Origin: Hibiscus mutabilis
Taxonomy: Eukaryota; Streptophyta; Magnoliopsida; Malvales; Malvaceae
Direction: 5' to 3'
Length of the DNA stretch: 64,000 bases
Assembly: GCA_019671005.1 (NCBI GenBank)
Contig: CM033714.1
Span: 81,397,909 to 81,461,908, forward strand
Positions 12,501 through 24,390 of this stretch are shown one piece after another; within the stretch, counting starts at the first letter, position 1, and every line of letters starts with the position of its first letter. The position numbers and the translations under genes were made by a program. The notes beneath the pieces are model-generated. The model saw only the letters and a list, made by a program, of their open reading frames with translations. It had not been told where the DNA came from and searched no databases.

Positions 12501-13161
12501 ATCGACTACAAGGGAGAGTGTAGTTTTTGTTCTGTTTGGGTAGTTGCCTTGTTTAGCTGTTGATGTCATACAGAAGAGCAAGATGATTCTTCTGGTTGCT
12601 ATTTGATCAACTAGGTCCAGTTTACCGCATCTTTTCAATGCATCGGTATTTGTAGAAATGATTTGTTTACTTGGTCTTAACCCTTGACTTTTAAGAACTT
12701 TGTTAACATTAAATGCGATGGATTTAGATATAAAATGAGAAATTTCTTTACTTGGATTAATTTGAATACATATACTCTTTGAGAATGATTCTAGTAGGAC
12801 TTACGAAGCACCAGAACGACATTGACCCTCTCATACCGGTGTATAACATGGGCACACCACCACTGTGGAATACGTATATTGTGTGTTTGACATCCTTAGC
12901 ATGTCCATAGTGTTTAATGTCTACCCTTTACTCTTTGTCCTCCTCTTGATTTCCCTACTTGATTATAGAATATAGATATTGTGTGCTTCTTGTGTCGGAT
13001 GAAGATTCTATGTTAAGAAGGCAAAATTATGACTGAAGTGAAAAAGGAACCTTGGCTTTGGTAACAACTTGTCCTAGATTGGGAGTACTATTCCCTAGAG
13101 TCTAGTGAATCTAACACATATCCCATACCCTCTCCTCCAGAAATGCAGAGCCTAAGCTGCA

Positions 13162-13358
13162 CAGTGGCGGATCCAGAAATATATTTGAGGGTAGGCACAC
13201 ATAAAATCTCAAAATTTTAGGGTGGGTACAAGTCATGAATATTACAAAAATTTAAGGATTAATTCATAAAAATTAAAAAATTGAAGGTAAATTTGTGAAT
13301 TTTGAAAAATTCAGGGTGGGCACGGGCCCGCCCCACACTACATTTGCATCCGCCATTG
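13162..13358. mobile_element. hAT MITE with perfect 8-bp target duplication
   Basis: 197 bp. The ends CAGTGGCGGATCCAG and ...GCATCCGCCATTG form hAT-like terminal inverted repeats. The flanks AAGCTGCA (13154-13161) and AAGCTGCA (13359-13366) are identical. It is non-coding and lies in the inferred phosphatase intron. Confidence 0.9.
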
Positions 13359-14924
13359 AAGCTGCATATGGTTGAGTATGATTCCAGAGGTAAAAGAACA
13401 TTTTTAAGCTGTGTTAATCAGACTCGGAGTTAAGTTAAATAGTACTAGTTATGAGATTTTTAATTGATGGTTTCTTTACTGTTAACAGTCATATTGAACA
13501 ATCTCTGACTTCTTTGCAGTTGTAATCGTTTACTCCGATAATATGCACTATACATCTGCTGAAAAGCAAAAGACACTGTTTCAGTAAATAAACAAATAAT
13601 GTGACCACCGGATTGAACCGGATTTTGACTGGTTCAAAAATTCTCCAGTTCTTAAATATCATCCAGGCCGAACAGGCCTCTGGATACTTTTCAATCAATT
13701 AGACTGACCAGTCTGGTCCAGATTTTTTATTCACTGCACTTGCAGGGTAGATTTAGCCAGCTCAATCATCAATTCAGCCTCAAGAGGCCTAGTACCAACA
13801 ATTCATTACCTTTAACAAAGAAGAAAATAAAGAAAGGTAAAAGAAGAAAACATAAAAGGGACCGTGGAGAGGGTACGGAAAGAAGATGAAAGTAAAAGAA
13901 AATCTAGAAGTTTGTTTAGTAAAATTTATTTCCCACTAGGTTAGTGCTATGCAACTTCTTTTATTGTGGAATTTTACACCTTTTTAGCAAGCTAATGCTC
14001 TATGTCCTATAATTGAAGAGCTGATTGCATTAAATGTGTTTATATTCTTGGTTGAATGTGATGAAAGTGGGAGGACTTGAATGCACCATAGTATTGAGTT
14101 CAATGACATTTTTGGGAGGTACCCCTTAGTGTATACATTCACGGACAAACATTTTCCCTGCAGCAGATTAGTTTGAATAGATGTGTAGAAAGTAATCTCA
14201 ATTCTTTAGTAGCTGACACATGAAGGCATAATTTGATTATCATTTAAAGGTGACTCGATAATGGGATTGTGAGTTTGATCATGCTAGAAAATTTTCTATA
14301 GCCACTTCTAAAAATTGATATCAACCAGCAGTTGTCTTCTTCTCATTTGTTACTTTTTTCTTTCTCTCTTTTTTCCTTTTTCCATCCATATATAATTTGG
14401 CAATGTGTATTGCTGGGTAGTTTTCTTGTAATGGTCAGCAGGGTTTTAGGTGTTTTGTTTGTTTGTTTGTTTCATGTCGATGAATGTCCTTTTGTAAGGT
14501 ACCTTTTTTGAGGTTTATTATTAATAATATTAATCTTTTGCTTTGCGAAAAAAGCAACTCTATGTTTTACTTGGACTTGGAACTGTCGGATATGGGCATG
14601 TGTCTAACACTAATATTTTCGAGTGCCCCCCCCCCCCAAGTTTTTCCTTGTATTTTGGGGTCCTTGGAGGTCATATCCAATATCCATGTCTGAAAATGTG
14701 TCGGACATTAGTGCTTCAAGAAAAATGATGTGCCGGAACAAAATAGCATTGAATTATTTCTATAAACTTGAAGAATGAAACCCTAAGCAGGAAAACACCA
14801 AGAACTTTCTTGCATTAGAGAAATAAATTCCCAACGCATGTATTAGTGTGTATATATAACCAATAGTTTTGGTTTCGGCAGTGGCTAACTGCATATATTA
14901 TATGAGTGAAAACTAAACCATATA

Positions 14925-14927
<3 letters not shown>

Positions 14928-15008
<81 letters not shown>
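14928..15008. repeat. Compound (CT)n(AT)n microsatellite
   Basis: About 36 bases of CT repeat run directly into about 45 bases of TA repeat. A poly-C run of 13 lies nearby at about 14625-14637. Confidence 0.95.
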
Positions 15009-15012
<4 letters not shown>

Positions 15013-15183
15013 CTATATACTATACATATATTTACATAATACGCATATATTATATACTATAGATTATATATTATATGTAACATAACAAACAACATATAAA
15101 GCAAACATCATATAAAGTCAACAATCCAAGGACTATTGTGCGCAACAGTGGTTGCAATGGTTAGCTCATTTGTTTGAGAACCT

Positions 15184-15267
15184 GCCAAGAGAAAAACTCA
15201 AACTCCTCATCGTAGCATTATGGGCACTTTGGTCTCACCGAAAAAATGTTTGAGTTTTTCTCTTGGC
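15184..15267. other. Perfect 20-bp inverted repeat with 44-base loop
   Basis: GCCAAGAGAAAAACTCAAAC at 15184-15203 is exactly reverse-complemented at 15248-15267. It could fold as a hairpin in RNA. No coding role is apparent. Confidence 0.85.
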
Positions 15268-15899
15268 TGTCTTTAGCGCGACATGCATGAACTTGGAATG
15301 CACGTAGATGGGATTTGTGAAATTGTTTATATACTTATTTTTGCTTAAATGTTTTTGGTTTCAACTTTTGGTGCTTTAGTGTTCCTTTGAATTAATTCCT
15401 ACAAACTTAAAATGAAATACTAAGCCACAATCAACCAGGAATTTAAAGCATATTGTCCATGGGACTTGTGAGATTTGTAATCCTTAAATTTTTTATCGAC
15501 ATGCATGCATACCTTTATCAGATACTTTATCAGGTGTATTTCTACTTTTATATTTTAATTGTTCATACATCTGCAGGTGTAAGTTTCTACTAAAGAATAG
15601 CAAATGTTTTTCCACTGCCATACGGTTCGAACGCATTTACTTATTTTGCTGTGTGTTGCAGGAGTTTGGTATGTGGAGGCTGTAATGCATAAATAGGAGG
15701 CGGCAATTGTGGGTGGCTAATCCTAGACAGCTGATGAACATCCTTGTCGGCTTGGACAAATTCTACCTCCTGAATGAAAGGCCATTTCATAACATGTTTT
15801 TAATGTTTTCTCTGGGAGTCGATGACAGGTTGTGGACCAAGAAATTGACTGGGAGGGAATTGCTCTTTCTCTCTGAATTATTATATTAATATTAATTTT

Positions 15900-16685
15900 A
15901 CTTTTTTGTGGTTTCTGCTGAAATATTACTGGTAATATGTTATTCATTCTCCTTTTATTGAATCTTTAGAAGATTAAATATTGTAAATTTGAGGATATTA
16001 ATTAAATCATTAACTCACGAGTTAAAATTTAAAAGAAATCATGACATAAAGACAACTTATTCACCAGCAATAACCAACTTTAATAACAAATTTTGGAGGT
16101 TTGGGAGTTCTCTTATCTCCCATCTTAATTTCATTATTTATCAAAATGTCAACTTTCCAAGTTGACAAATAAAAATGAGGACTGAAAACCATAATTAATA
16201 AATAACACCTTTGGGAAGTGTCAAATTTAATATTAAGCTAAAATATAGTGGTAACTCTTTGAATTTGATTAATCTATCTATCTATATATATATATTTGTG
16301 GAGTTCGAAGAATTTTCGGCGAAACAGACATTGAATTTGTGTTCAGGAGGTCAAAATTGAATGAATTTTAAATTCTGGGGTCCAATGATTATAGTCGATG
16401 GTGATGAGCGACGATTAGCAACATGGGATTTAGTTAAAGTTTTGAGGGTTGAATTGATATTGTGTATAGTTTATGCGTTAAACTAAAAATAAACCTTTTT
16501 GACTAATAATACATCACGTCATTGTACTAATGGGAGTAATCGACTCCGTGACAAAAATGTTATAAAATCGATAATGTAAATGACCAAAATGTAACTTTTT
16601 AAAATTGGTGACCAAATTCAAACAACCCAAAAACAAAATGGACCAACCATGTACTTTACCCTTTTATTTTTAATTTTAATTTTAC
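15900..16685. other. Gene-free AT-rich stretch
   Basis: No ORF or repeat structure supportable by eye. Confidence 0.4.
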
Positions 16686-17664
16686 TAATGGGTAAAATAC
16701 ATTCCAAACACTCAATTAAAATTTGGTTACATGCAAGTCATTAATGGTTACAAACATGTCACTTTTTCAAAAAAAAATATAGATTAATTATTCAATTAAA
16801 ATTTTGTTACATACAAGTCACTCTATCGTTAAAAATGAAACGAACCTCTAGCGTGGTTTGGTGTTGTTCTTGTACAATAAAATTACCCACAAATCTTCAA
16901 TTTTGCCTCATTTTATATATTCAACAACTAGATTAATTCAAGACGAATTCGGGTTATACGTGTGCGTATATACACATATTTGTTGGTTATATCTCACGTT
17001 CGAAGGGTACATTCCTTGTGAAGGGTATTTAAAGAGTCTTCCTTACCCACCCTTACTGAATGTGGTTAAACAATTCTTTTGCACGTGCGCGCTTCCGCTG
17101 TTAGGCCGGCTTGGTTCGTGGTTGTGGTTATGATCGTGGTAGGGGTCGGGGTTGAGGAAATATATGTCTTCGACACGTAATGGGTAAAATACATTCCAAC
17201 ACTCAATTAAAATTTGGTTACATGCAAGTCATTAATGGTTACAAACATGTCACTTTTTCAAAAAAATACAGATTAATTATTCAATTAAAATTTTGTTACA
17301 TGCAAGTCACTCTATATTTAAAAATGAAACGAACCTCTAGCTGGTTTGGTGTTGGTCTTGTACAATAAAATTACCCACAAATCTTCAATTTTGCCTCATT
17401 TTATATATTCAACAACTAGATCAATTCAAGACGAATTCGGGTTATACGTATGTGTATATACACATATTTGTTGGTTATATCTCACGTTCGAAGGGTATAT
17501 TCCTTGTAAAGGGTATTTAAAGAGTCTTCCTTACCCACCCTTGTTGAATGCGGTTAAACAATTCTTTTGCACGTGCGTGCTACCGCTGTTAGGCTGGCTT
17601 GGTTCGTGGTTGTGGTTCTGATCGTGGTAGAGGTCGGGTTAAGGAAATACATGTCTTCGACACG
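16686..17664. repeat. Tandem duplication of a ~490-bp unit
   Basis: Unit 1 is 16686-17177 and unit 2 is 17178-17664, both starting TAATGGGTAAAATACATTCC and ending near GTCTTCGACACG. They are near-identical, with scattered substitutions and 1-4 base indels. Each contains TGCACGTGCG and a GC-richer 3' part. No known coding domain; the ORFs inside are duplicates of each other and look non-coding. Confidence 0.9.
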
Positions 17665-18400
17665 TCCGCGCGTGTTTTATCTTTTTGAAGAAAAAATAGC
17701 AATAATCTCTTTAGAATTGTTTTCTGAAAATTTGAAATGCGAATTCTTGAACCAAATTTATAGGTAAATTATTAAAACTGGAACGTCTTAATCAGCTATA
17801 AATTATCTGTTAATTAGAATAAAATCGAAAGTAATCTACTTATTAATTCTTGATTCTTATTTAACAAGTGACTTAGTTTCAATAGTTTGACCAACTGTTA
17901 AATTCGAAAATCAGTGTTTAAGACTAATTCAATTTGTCGTTTTTAACCCCTGTGTAAAGCCTATACATAGAGAGGGTTTTCAGAATTCTAATATATCTTC
18001 AATTTTCTGCCATTTTCCACTAATATATCTTCGGGTGTACGATTATTCGTAGCTACCGTGTTAACCTCAGGGGACGACCGCCTATAACAGCGATTACACA
18101 CATCGAGGCAAAATCATTTCTGATGTAGTGGTTTATACCACGACACAACTTCTTTATCTGTCTTTTTATTTATGTTTATTATTATCTAGTCAATGCTAAC
18201 GGTTTGATCTTGTAGTTATTTTGCCTACAATATCGGTATATCAAATAAGCAGGTCTAATTTTTCATACTATAAAGCTCATGAATATTGTATATAGAGGAG
18301 CTAAAATGGAGATGAAACAAGATAAAATATGTAGTCACGATGGACCGACCGAGAGAGTGTTGCGAGGCGATTGCACTATTTAAAAATTTTAAATTTTTGT
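17665..18400. other. Gene-free stretch
   Basis: No domain-bearing ORF. The 17945-18130 section is less AT-rich and may be a retroelement fragment, but I cannot assign it. Confidence 0.3.
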
Positions 18401-18949
18401 AGGTAAGTTATATAAATCATCACTGAACTTCATTCTCAGGCCTATTGTGGTCACTGAAGTTTCAAAACATTCAATTTACTCACTAAAGTTTAGACATTGA
18501 ACATTTTTTGTCACTCCTCCGTTAACTTTTGGCGACGTCCATTTACTGACGAACGAATGAGCTTCTTCAAGATCCGAACGGTGAAAAACTTTATTGGCAC
18601 GAGAAGCAATATACTAAGAAACGAACTCCATTCTACGACAAAGGAAGGAGATCGAAGAGAGAGAAACCATAAGGTTTTTGGCCGACTCGTGAACTTCTGA
18701 GCACTTTCTGGCAAAATAGAGGTCGATTTTTGACTTAGGGATTCGAGATGAAGTGACTGATGAAATTGAGATCAAACGATCACCATCTACGATCGTTTGG
18801 GGTTTAAGAGTGACCAAAAATGTTTAATGTCTAAACTTTAGTGACAAAAAACGTACAATGTCTAAACTTCAGTGAGTAAATTGAACGTTGTGAAACTTTA
18901 GTGACCAAAATAGGTTTAAGAGTAAAGTTCAATATTGTGTAATTTACCC
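18401..18949. mobile_element. Fold-back (long terminal inverted repeat) MITE
   Basis: About 110 bases at the left end (GGTAAGTTATATAAATCATC, CCTATTGTGGTCACTGAAGT, CAATTTACTCACTAAAGTTT) are repeated in inverted orientation at the right end (reading GGGTAAATTACACAATATTG on the minus strand). The middle ~300 bases are unique. The long TIRs suggest a Mutator-like MITE, but no target duplication was found. Confidence 0.7.
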
Positions 18950-20079
18950 AAATATGGACTGTGTATTTTATTTATTTTTTTCTCAAAAAATTATTTCGCA
19001 TTTCTAAACATTTAATATAAATTTCTAAAAATTTACACTCATAATATAAAATCATGCGTCTATTTCGTAAGTAATAGATACAAAACTAGAATGAGTAGCG
19101 AAAATCTTTAACAAATCAAGTTTAATCAAATTTCTAATATGGATTTTGATTTTAAGATAAGAAGAAGAAAAAAAGTTTAGGGTTGATTCAAGGGATGTTG
19201 TTGAGACTTGAGAGAGAAGTGGAAGGGTAATAATAAAACAGAACATTTGGGTATTTATTATTTTATTCAAAAGTACAAGGGTGTGGTTTCATTTCAGCAG
19301 TATGTTGGTCTTCTTGCCGGTACAGTGGAGATGGAGCGAGACACCTCGGACAAAAAAATTAAGGAAAATATACATGGGAAATTTAACTGGTAATCACTGA
19401 ACTTTCAAAGTAATTTCACTTCTATCACTAAATTTTAAATTTTACATTTTATTCACTAAACTTTTAATTTGTTTACGTTACGGAAATTATCGTTAAAGTT
19501 TTCTTCCCAAAAATTTCTAATTTTAATAATTGATAGCCACCACGAAAGGCTGATTTTTCAATGAATAGAGTAGCCATCAGTCAATTCTAACGGTGGAAAA
19601 GCTCCATTTGACCAGGAGATTAATATAGTTTGATTTTAGGTTGTTTCGACAATTAATAATTATAGATCATAAAGTTTTAGCTTTTAATTTTTATGGATTG
19701 TTGTCTTTTTTTGTCGTCGTTTGGTGGTTTTTCCCGTAAAAAAATAACCAAATTATTCCCTCTTCTTCTTATCCTTTTTTCCATCAGTCCAAACACATTG
19801 AAAACATCTCAAACCATCAAATCTCAATCGAAGCTAAAAGTTAAAATTTTCTTATCCTTATTTTCAATTGTCAAAACCAAACTATGTTAATCTTTCAATT
19901 AAATGGGGCCTTTTCACCATTAGATTAATCGGCGAGCGCTCCATTTATTAGAAAATTAGCCTTTTGTGATCGTTGTCAATTCTTAAAATTATTTTACTTT
20001 TTGGAAGAATAAGACTTTAACGAAATTTTCAACAACAATGATTGGATTGAAAATGAATTAAAACTTAAGTAGTTGTAAC
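18950..20079. other. Gene-free AT-rich stretch
   Basis: No gene. 19395-19500 carries the motif 'ATCACTAAA...TTCACTAAAC' resembling the fold-back ends at 18401-18949, so it may be a decayed relative. Confidence 0.35.
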
Positions 20080-20614
20080 TAGGGCTATAAATGAGCCAAA
20101 TGTTCAACGAACCATTCGTGAACCGTTCGACGGGAAGTTCGTTTATGTTCGTTTATTTGTTAAACGAATGAACATGAACAAGATTTTTATGTTCGTTTAG
20201 TTAAATGAACGAACATAAACAAGAGGATTGTTCGTTCATTTATGTTCGTGAACGTTCGATAATCCGTTCATTTATGTTCGTTAAATTCATTCACATATGT
20301 TCATTTATATTTATTATTTTTCATAACAAAAAGTATTATATTTAAAAATTTTAAGAACATATATTAAAAATATAAAAGAAAAAATTAAACAAATACTCAA
20401 TGTATGAGAAAAAAATTAAACAACATTCAATGTTCGTTCGTAAAAAAATTAAACAACATTCAATGTTCGTTCGTGTTCGTTTATTATTTTAACAAACGAA
20501 CAAGAAATTATGTTCGTTTAGTTGTTCGTTGTTCGTTCATTTGTTCGGTTAAAATTAAACAAACGATCATGAACATACCCTCGTTCGCGTTTGTTCGGCT
20601 CGTTTACAGACTTA
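20080..20614. mobile_element. hAT-type MITE (GTTCGTTTA-rich family), copy 1
   Basis: The left end TAGGGCTATAAATGAGCC and right end GGCTCGTTTACAGACTTA are inverted. The interior is packed with TTCGTTTA and GAACGAACAT units on both strands. The flanks GTTGTAAC and GTTGCAGT agree at 5 of 8. It is non-coding. A related partial copy is at about 40684-40860. Confidence 0.75.
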
Positions 20615-22186
20615 GTTGCAGTATAAGTTTTAAAATTTTGGTGACAAAGATAAAAAAAAGTACCCTAAATATTGTGGCAATTGGGCGAAGAATATCCGAA
20701 AACTGTGGGGATCTGAACCGACGGGTATGAGGAATACCCACGGGGATGAGGATGGAGGAAGCTTTATCACCGAAGCTCAAATGGGGATGGGGACGGGGAT
20801 TCCTATATCCGAACTGTGGGATAATCGAACCGTACACGTATAAATCACCATGAGGATGTCCAAAAAAATATCCGCATAGATCATAATATTTTACAAAGTT
20901 GGATGATCATAAGGGTAATTTAACCATTTTCAACAAAAATCTAATCTCTCATAACCTAAGTATGACCGGCTATAGTAAGTTTAGATATTCTCTACAAATT
21001 CCATAAAAATAATTAGAAAGTGGTCTATACATCTTTGCAAACATGATTCAGTCTAGTTTTGTTTAAATACACGATGATCGATTTTGATATATATTTTAAA
21101 AAAATATGAATATTTGAATGTTGAAATGTCATAAAAATTTGATAGCAGATTTCTTAGAAAACAGTTTTAGCAATGACTCTAAAAAATCACCAAAAATTTT
21201 ACAAGATAAATCAGGAAGTGAACCTTATATTTCTATAACAATATTGAAATCTAGATTTAATTAAAACAAACAATTTTTTATTTCAAGTTATATATTAGGA
21301 GTTATTAATATTTCCAAAAAAACAATGACAGTGACTTTAGAAATTCACCATAAATCGTACGAGTAAAATTAGAAAAGGTAATTTATATGGTTGTAAAAAT
21401 TATCGAATTTAGTTCATTTTAGAACAAAGAAATCATGATTTAGAATGGTAGATTATTAGTTACATATTTTATTTTAAAGGTAGTGCAAACTGCCATATTT
21501 TAATAGTTAGTATTTTAGTCATGTTTTATAGTTTTAAAATGGTTTGTTTGTTATTGGTAAAATTAAATTTATCATTTATGTTTGTAATTTTGGAGATTTA
21601 ATGTTGAGTATTTTTTAATGTATTAAGTTTTGTTTATTTTTTGGGCACGGGATTAACCGAAAACCGCGAGGATCCGTAAAGGATGAGTATGAGGACGAAA
21701 AAATCTCCAAAACGTATAATGAGAATTCCCCGACCCGCCACGTTGCCACCACCTAACATTGCTCAAGATCTTATATTTAGCCTCTTTTAAAGGTTAATAT
21801 CACAATTTGACTTTTATTTTTTTCTGAATGTATAATATGATATTAGGATAATGATGAAATTGTCTTTTTTTACCAAAATTTTTAATAGTTTTATATCATA
21901 AACAATTACTTAAAGTCTTTAAACTTTTCATTTAAGTACTTAAAAGTGTTTTTATTAAAGTAAGTACTTGAAATTTGGGGAGAAAACAAAATGTTTAAAA
22001 ATGGTATATAATTCAAAGGTAAAAAAACAATTTGTTGTGTGAAATATACTATTTTTTCATATTGATATTTAAACAAAATATGTATTTAAAGTATATTATC
22101 TTTTTCATCTAGGTACCTATAATATTTTTAATCAATTTCCGTGTCAATTTTTAAGAACCATGATGAAAAATATGAGATTCTTTATC
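20615..22186. other. Gene-free stretch with possible decayed element
   Basis: Two GC-richer patches (20690-20830 and 21640-21760) with GGGGATGAGG- and CCGAAAACCGCGAGGATCCG-like words bracket AT-rich DNA. They may be the ends of one decayed transposon, but I could not pair them base by base. Confidence 0.3.
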
Positions 22187-22563
22187 GGGTAATTATTACA
22201 TGCACAAGCGCTTGTGGAAATTTTGTTCACACAAATATTGTAATTTTAGGGTTTTGGGACTTCATTTAGGGTTTAGGGGTTTAAGTGTAGTAGATTTGAA
22301 TTTAGGGTTGTTGATAAAATTTTGGGTTTAGGGTTAAAATTTAGGGTTTATAGGTTAAAACCTAAACTGCTAACTATATTACCCAAACCATAAACCCTAA
22401 ATTTTAACCTTAAATCTTAAATTCTAACCATGAAGCCTAAATTTTAAACCCTACACTAAAGCCCCTAAACTTTAAACCCTAAATTGAAACCCTAAATCTT
22501 ACAATTAAAGCGTATGTGAAAATAAAAAAAAATATTTTACCGCTTGTATATGGGATAATAATC
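22187..22563. mobile_element. MITE A, hairpin with TTTAGGGTTTAGG-like arms
   Basis: The termini GGGTAATTATTACATGCACAAGCG (left) and the reverse complement of the right end match at 18 of 24 positions. The interior folds on itself: TTTAGGGTTTAGGGG-type words at 22255-22355 face CCCTAAACTTTAAACCC-type words at 22370-22500. These look telomere-like but are irregular. Confidence 0.65.
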
Positions 22564-22825
22564 CTTCTTTATTTACCTATTTTGATTAAAAGAAATACTT
22601 TTAAATATTTAAATAAAAAGATTGTAAGTCTAATAATTTATTTTGGAAAAAAAGATATTTTAAATATTTAGATAAAAAGTAAATATTTAAATATTTATTT
22701 GTGATAATAACCCTATATAAAAAGTAGAAAAAGATATAAACCCTTTATAATGTGAAATTTCTATTTAAAGAATATTCAATTCAATATTTAAAAAATCTTT
22801 GGAAAAATTGTTACGTTAAAATTTA

Positions 22826-22925
22826 NNNNNNNNNNNNNNNNNNNNNNNNNNNNNNNNNNNNNNNNNNNNNNNNNNNNNNNNNNNNNNNNNNNNNNNNNNN
22901 NNNNNNNNNNNNNNNNNNNNNNNNN
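22826..22925. other. Assembly gap of 100 N
   Basis: A run of exactly 100 N, the usual placeholder for a gap of unknown size. It truncates the following gene. Confidence 0.99.
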
Positions 22926-23060
22926 GAGACCAAATCAGAGAACACAACAAGTTCCGACTCGGCCCCAGAGAAGGATACCTCTGAAAATGAAAAACCAGCT
23001 GGGAACTCAGATGGCTCAACCAATGAAAATGGAGAACCCGAGCCCCACGACGAGTTATAA
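22926..23060 (+). CDS. Last exon of an ER-lumenal protein ending in HDEL (5' part lost in the gap)
   Basis: Open from the gap edge to TAA at 23058-23060, 44 residues rich in Glu, Ser, Asn, Thr and Asp, ending PEPHDEL. C-terminal HDEL is the standard signal for retrieval to the ER lumen. An acidic, low-complexity tail before it is typical of large ER chaperones; the GRP170/HSP70-17 type is my best guess, with GRP94-like or calreticulin-like as alternatives. The segment 23061-23460 reads like a 3' UTR. An apparent ORF that begins before the gap is not evidence of a start, because it reads through the Ns. Confidence 0.6.
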   Translation, partial: ETKSENTTSSDSAPEKDTSENEKPAGNSDGSTNENGEPEPHDEL

Positions 23061-24107
23061 TCCATTTGAACACAAGAAGCAAGACTCGTTTAACTAATTC
23101 TGTAGCCTTCCAATATCTTGAGATTTGATGGTAGCATCCAGATGGTTGAAAGGCAGTTTTGCTGACAGATATTCGGTTCCCGCCATCAGCAATGACGATG
23201 CTTCCGTTATAAGGAGCATTTCTTGGTAGTCTAGATCTTCTCCGGTAACGACGATTGTGAGAGGATTTTGTTACAGAAAAGGAACAAGAGCTACGATTTA
23301 TGATATCCTTGAAAAGGAAATAGATAGATATTTGATGGGTAGAAGAATGGGATGAATCTGTTATGGATGAAAGTTTTTAGGGATTAAGACACCTTATGCT
23401 GATATCAAATGTTTTCTTATGTCAGACTATTATTGCTCTGTTGAATGACTACCTTTATAATATAAGATTGACATTTTGCATCGTATATGTTTGAGATTTG
23501 AATTTTAGATCTAATTGAATATCATTGAGCTGTATGAATCGGCTGAAATTAATGTTGCTTAATTATTGTAAACAATATATATATATATATGAGTTAGGGT
23601 TTTATTAAAAAAAGTTAAAATTTAACCATGAGGTGTGGCCTCGTCCTTTAATTACGAGGTTAGGAGTTTTATTCTTATATTTTACGGCCAATCTTTTATC
23701 TCTTAATAAAAGGACTTGTGGCGAGGGGATTAATCTCTGCTATTAGCAGTGGTTACCTCGACTCAAACTAAAAAGTTTTGAAATTTATTTATACCGTATG
23801 AAATGTAATAGTTTTATATATGTTCTAACCTTTGGATTAATTAAATTTAAAGATTGATATTAAAAATTTTAAAATAAAGAATTTGCAAATAGTAATTTTG
23901 ACATTACGAGTACGAGGGCTTTGATGATATTAAAAAAGTGACTTTGAATGAAAATGAAAATGAAAATGAAAGTTTGAGAGGAAAAGGGGGCTGAATTCAT
24001 GGGATAATATTATAAAAATATTATTGAAATAGAGTGAGTCGATCATTATTTGTTCGTTTAACAACACTATTACAGTATCATCTTCTTTTCCTGATCGTAT
24101 TAAAAAT

Positions 24108-24390
24108 TGGGTAATTATACCATATAGGGGTTAAATATTTTGTTTGCGCAAGCGTCCTAATTTTAAGATTAGAAGTTTAAGTTTATGTGTTTAAAATTTA
24201 ATGACTGTAATTTAAATTTAGAGTTTAAGGTTATAATTTAAGTTTTATAAGTAAAAACTTAAATTTCTACCATATTATCTTAAACCCTAAATTCTAACCT
24301 CTAAATATTATACCCTAACACTAAACCCTAAATTCTAACAACAAACTCTAAATTCTACGTTATATATTATTTTTCCTTAAATATTTGTCG
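24108..24390. mobile_element. MITE B, relative of MITE A
   Basis: It begins TGGGTAATTATACCATATA and has GCGCAAGCG at the same offset as in MITE A. A GTTTAAGG...AACCCTAAATTCTAAC self-complementary interior follows. The right end is diverged. DNA from 23461 to 24107 and from 24391 to 25260 has no supportable gene. Confidence 0.55.

Larger units (their letters stand above)
11408..15696 (+). pseudogene. Membrane-anchored dual-specificity phosphatase-like gene, broken in the active-site loop
   Basis: Exon 1 (11408-11954) is intact from ATG: two hydrophobic segments (about residues 5-50) and a third around 70-90, then a DSP/PTP-type domain (YVGGWPASPRLLPPGNPAIIDC, CVPTWDTRSPQPGQIESAVKW) ending HCAYG with the catalytic Cys at residue 180. 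A GT donor splits the Gly codon. The P-loop should continue with the rest of HCX5R plus ~60 residues, but I found no such exon. The only in-phase candidate, after TTGCAG at 15661, reads GVWYVEAVMHK and then TAG at 15694-15696. The Arg position is not Arg, although the Ala-Val-Met triplet falls where this family often has AVM. The inferred intron is 3.7 kb and full of repeats. I believe the gene is a remnant that could make at most a Cys-containing, Arg-less product. A distant true exon outside my recognition is the alternative. Confidence 0.6.

Noticed and set aside
14560..14720. Possible SINE sharing words (GGATATGGGCATGTGTC, GTCCTTGGAGGTC) with 62450-62620
   Set aside because: The similarity is short and in opposite orientation. 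I could not define ends, a pol III box or a tail.
16858..17621. Paired 91-residue ORFs in the 490-bp tandem repeats
   Set aside because: They are near-identical only because the DNA is duplicated. There is no domain, codon pattern or partner exon.
22250..22500. Interstitial telomere repeat
   Set aside because: TTTAGGG words are irregularly spaced, present on both strands and confined to a hairpin with MITE-like ends.
22752..23060. A 102-residue ORF spanning the N gap
   Set aside because: Its first half is the gap itself. Only the sequence after 22925 is real, so no start can be assigned.
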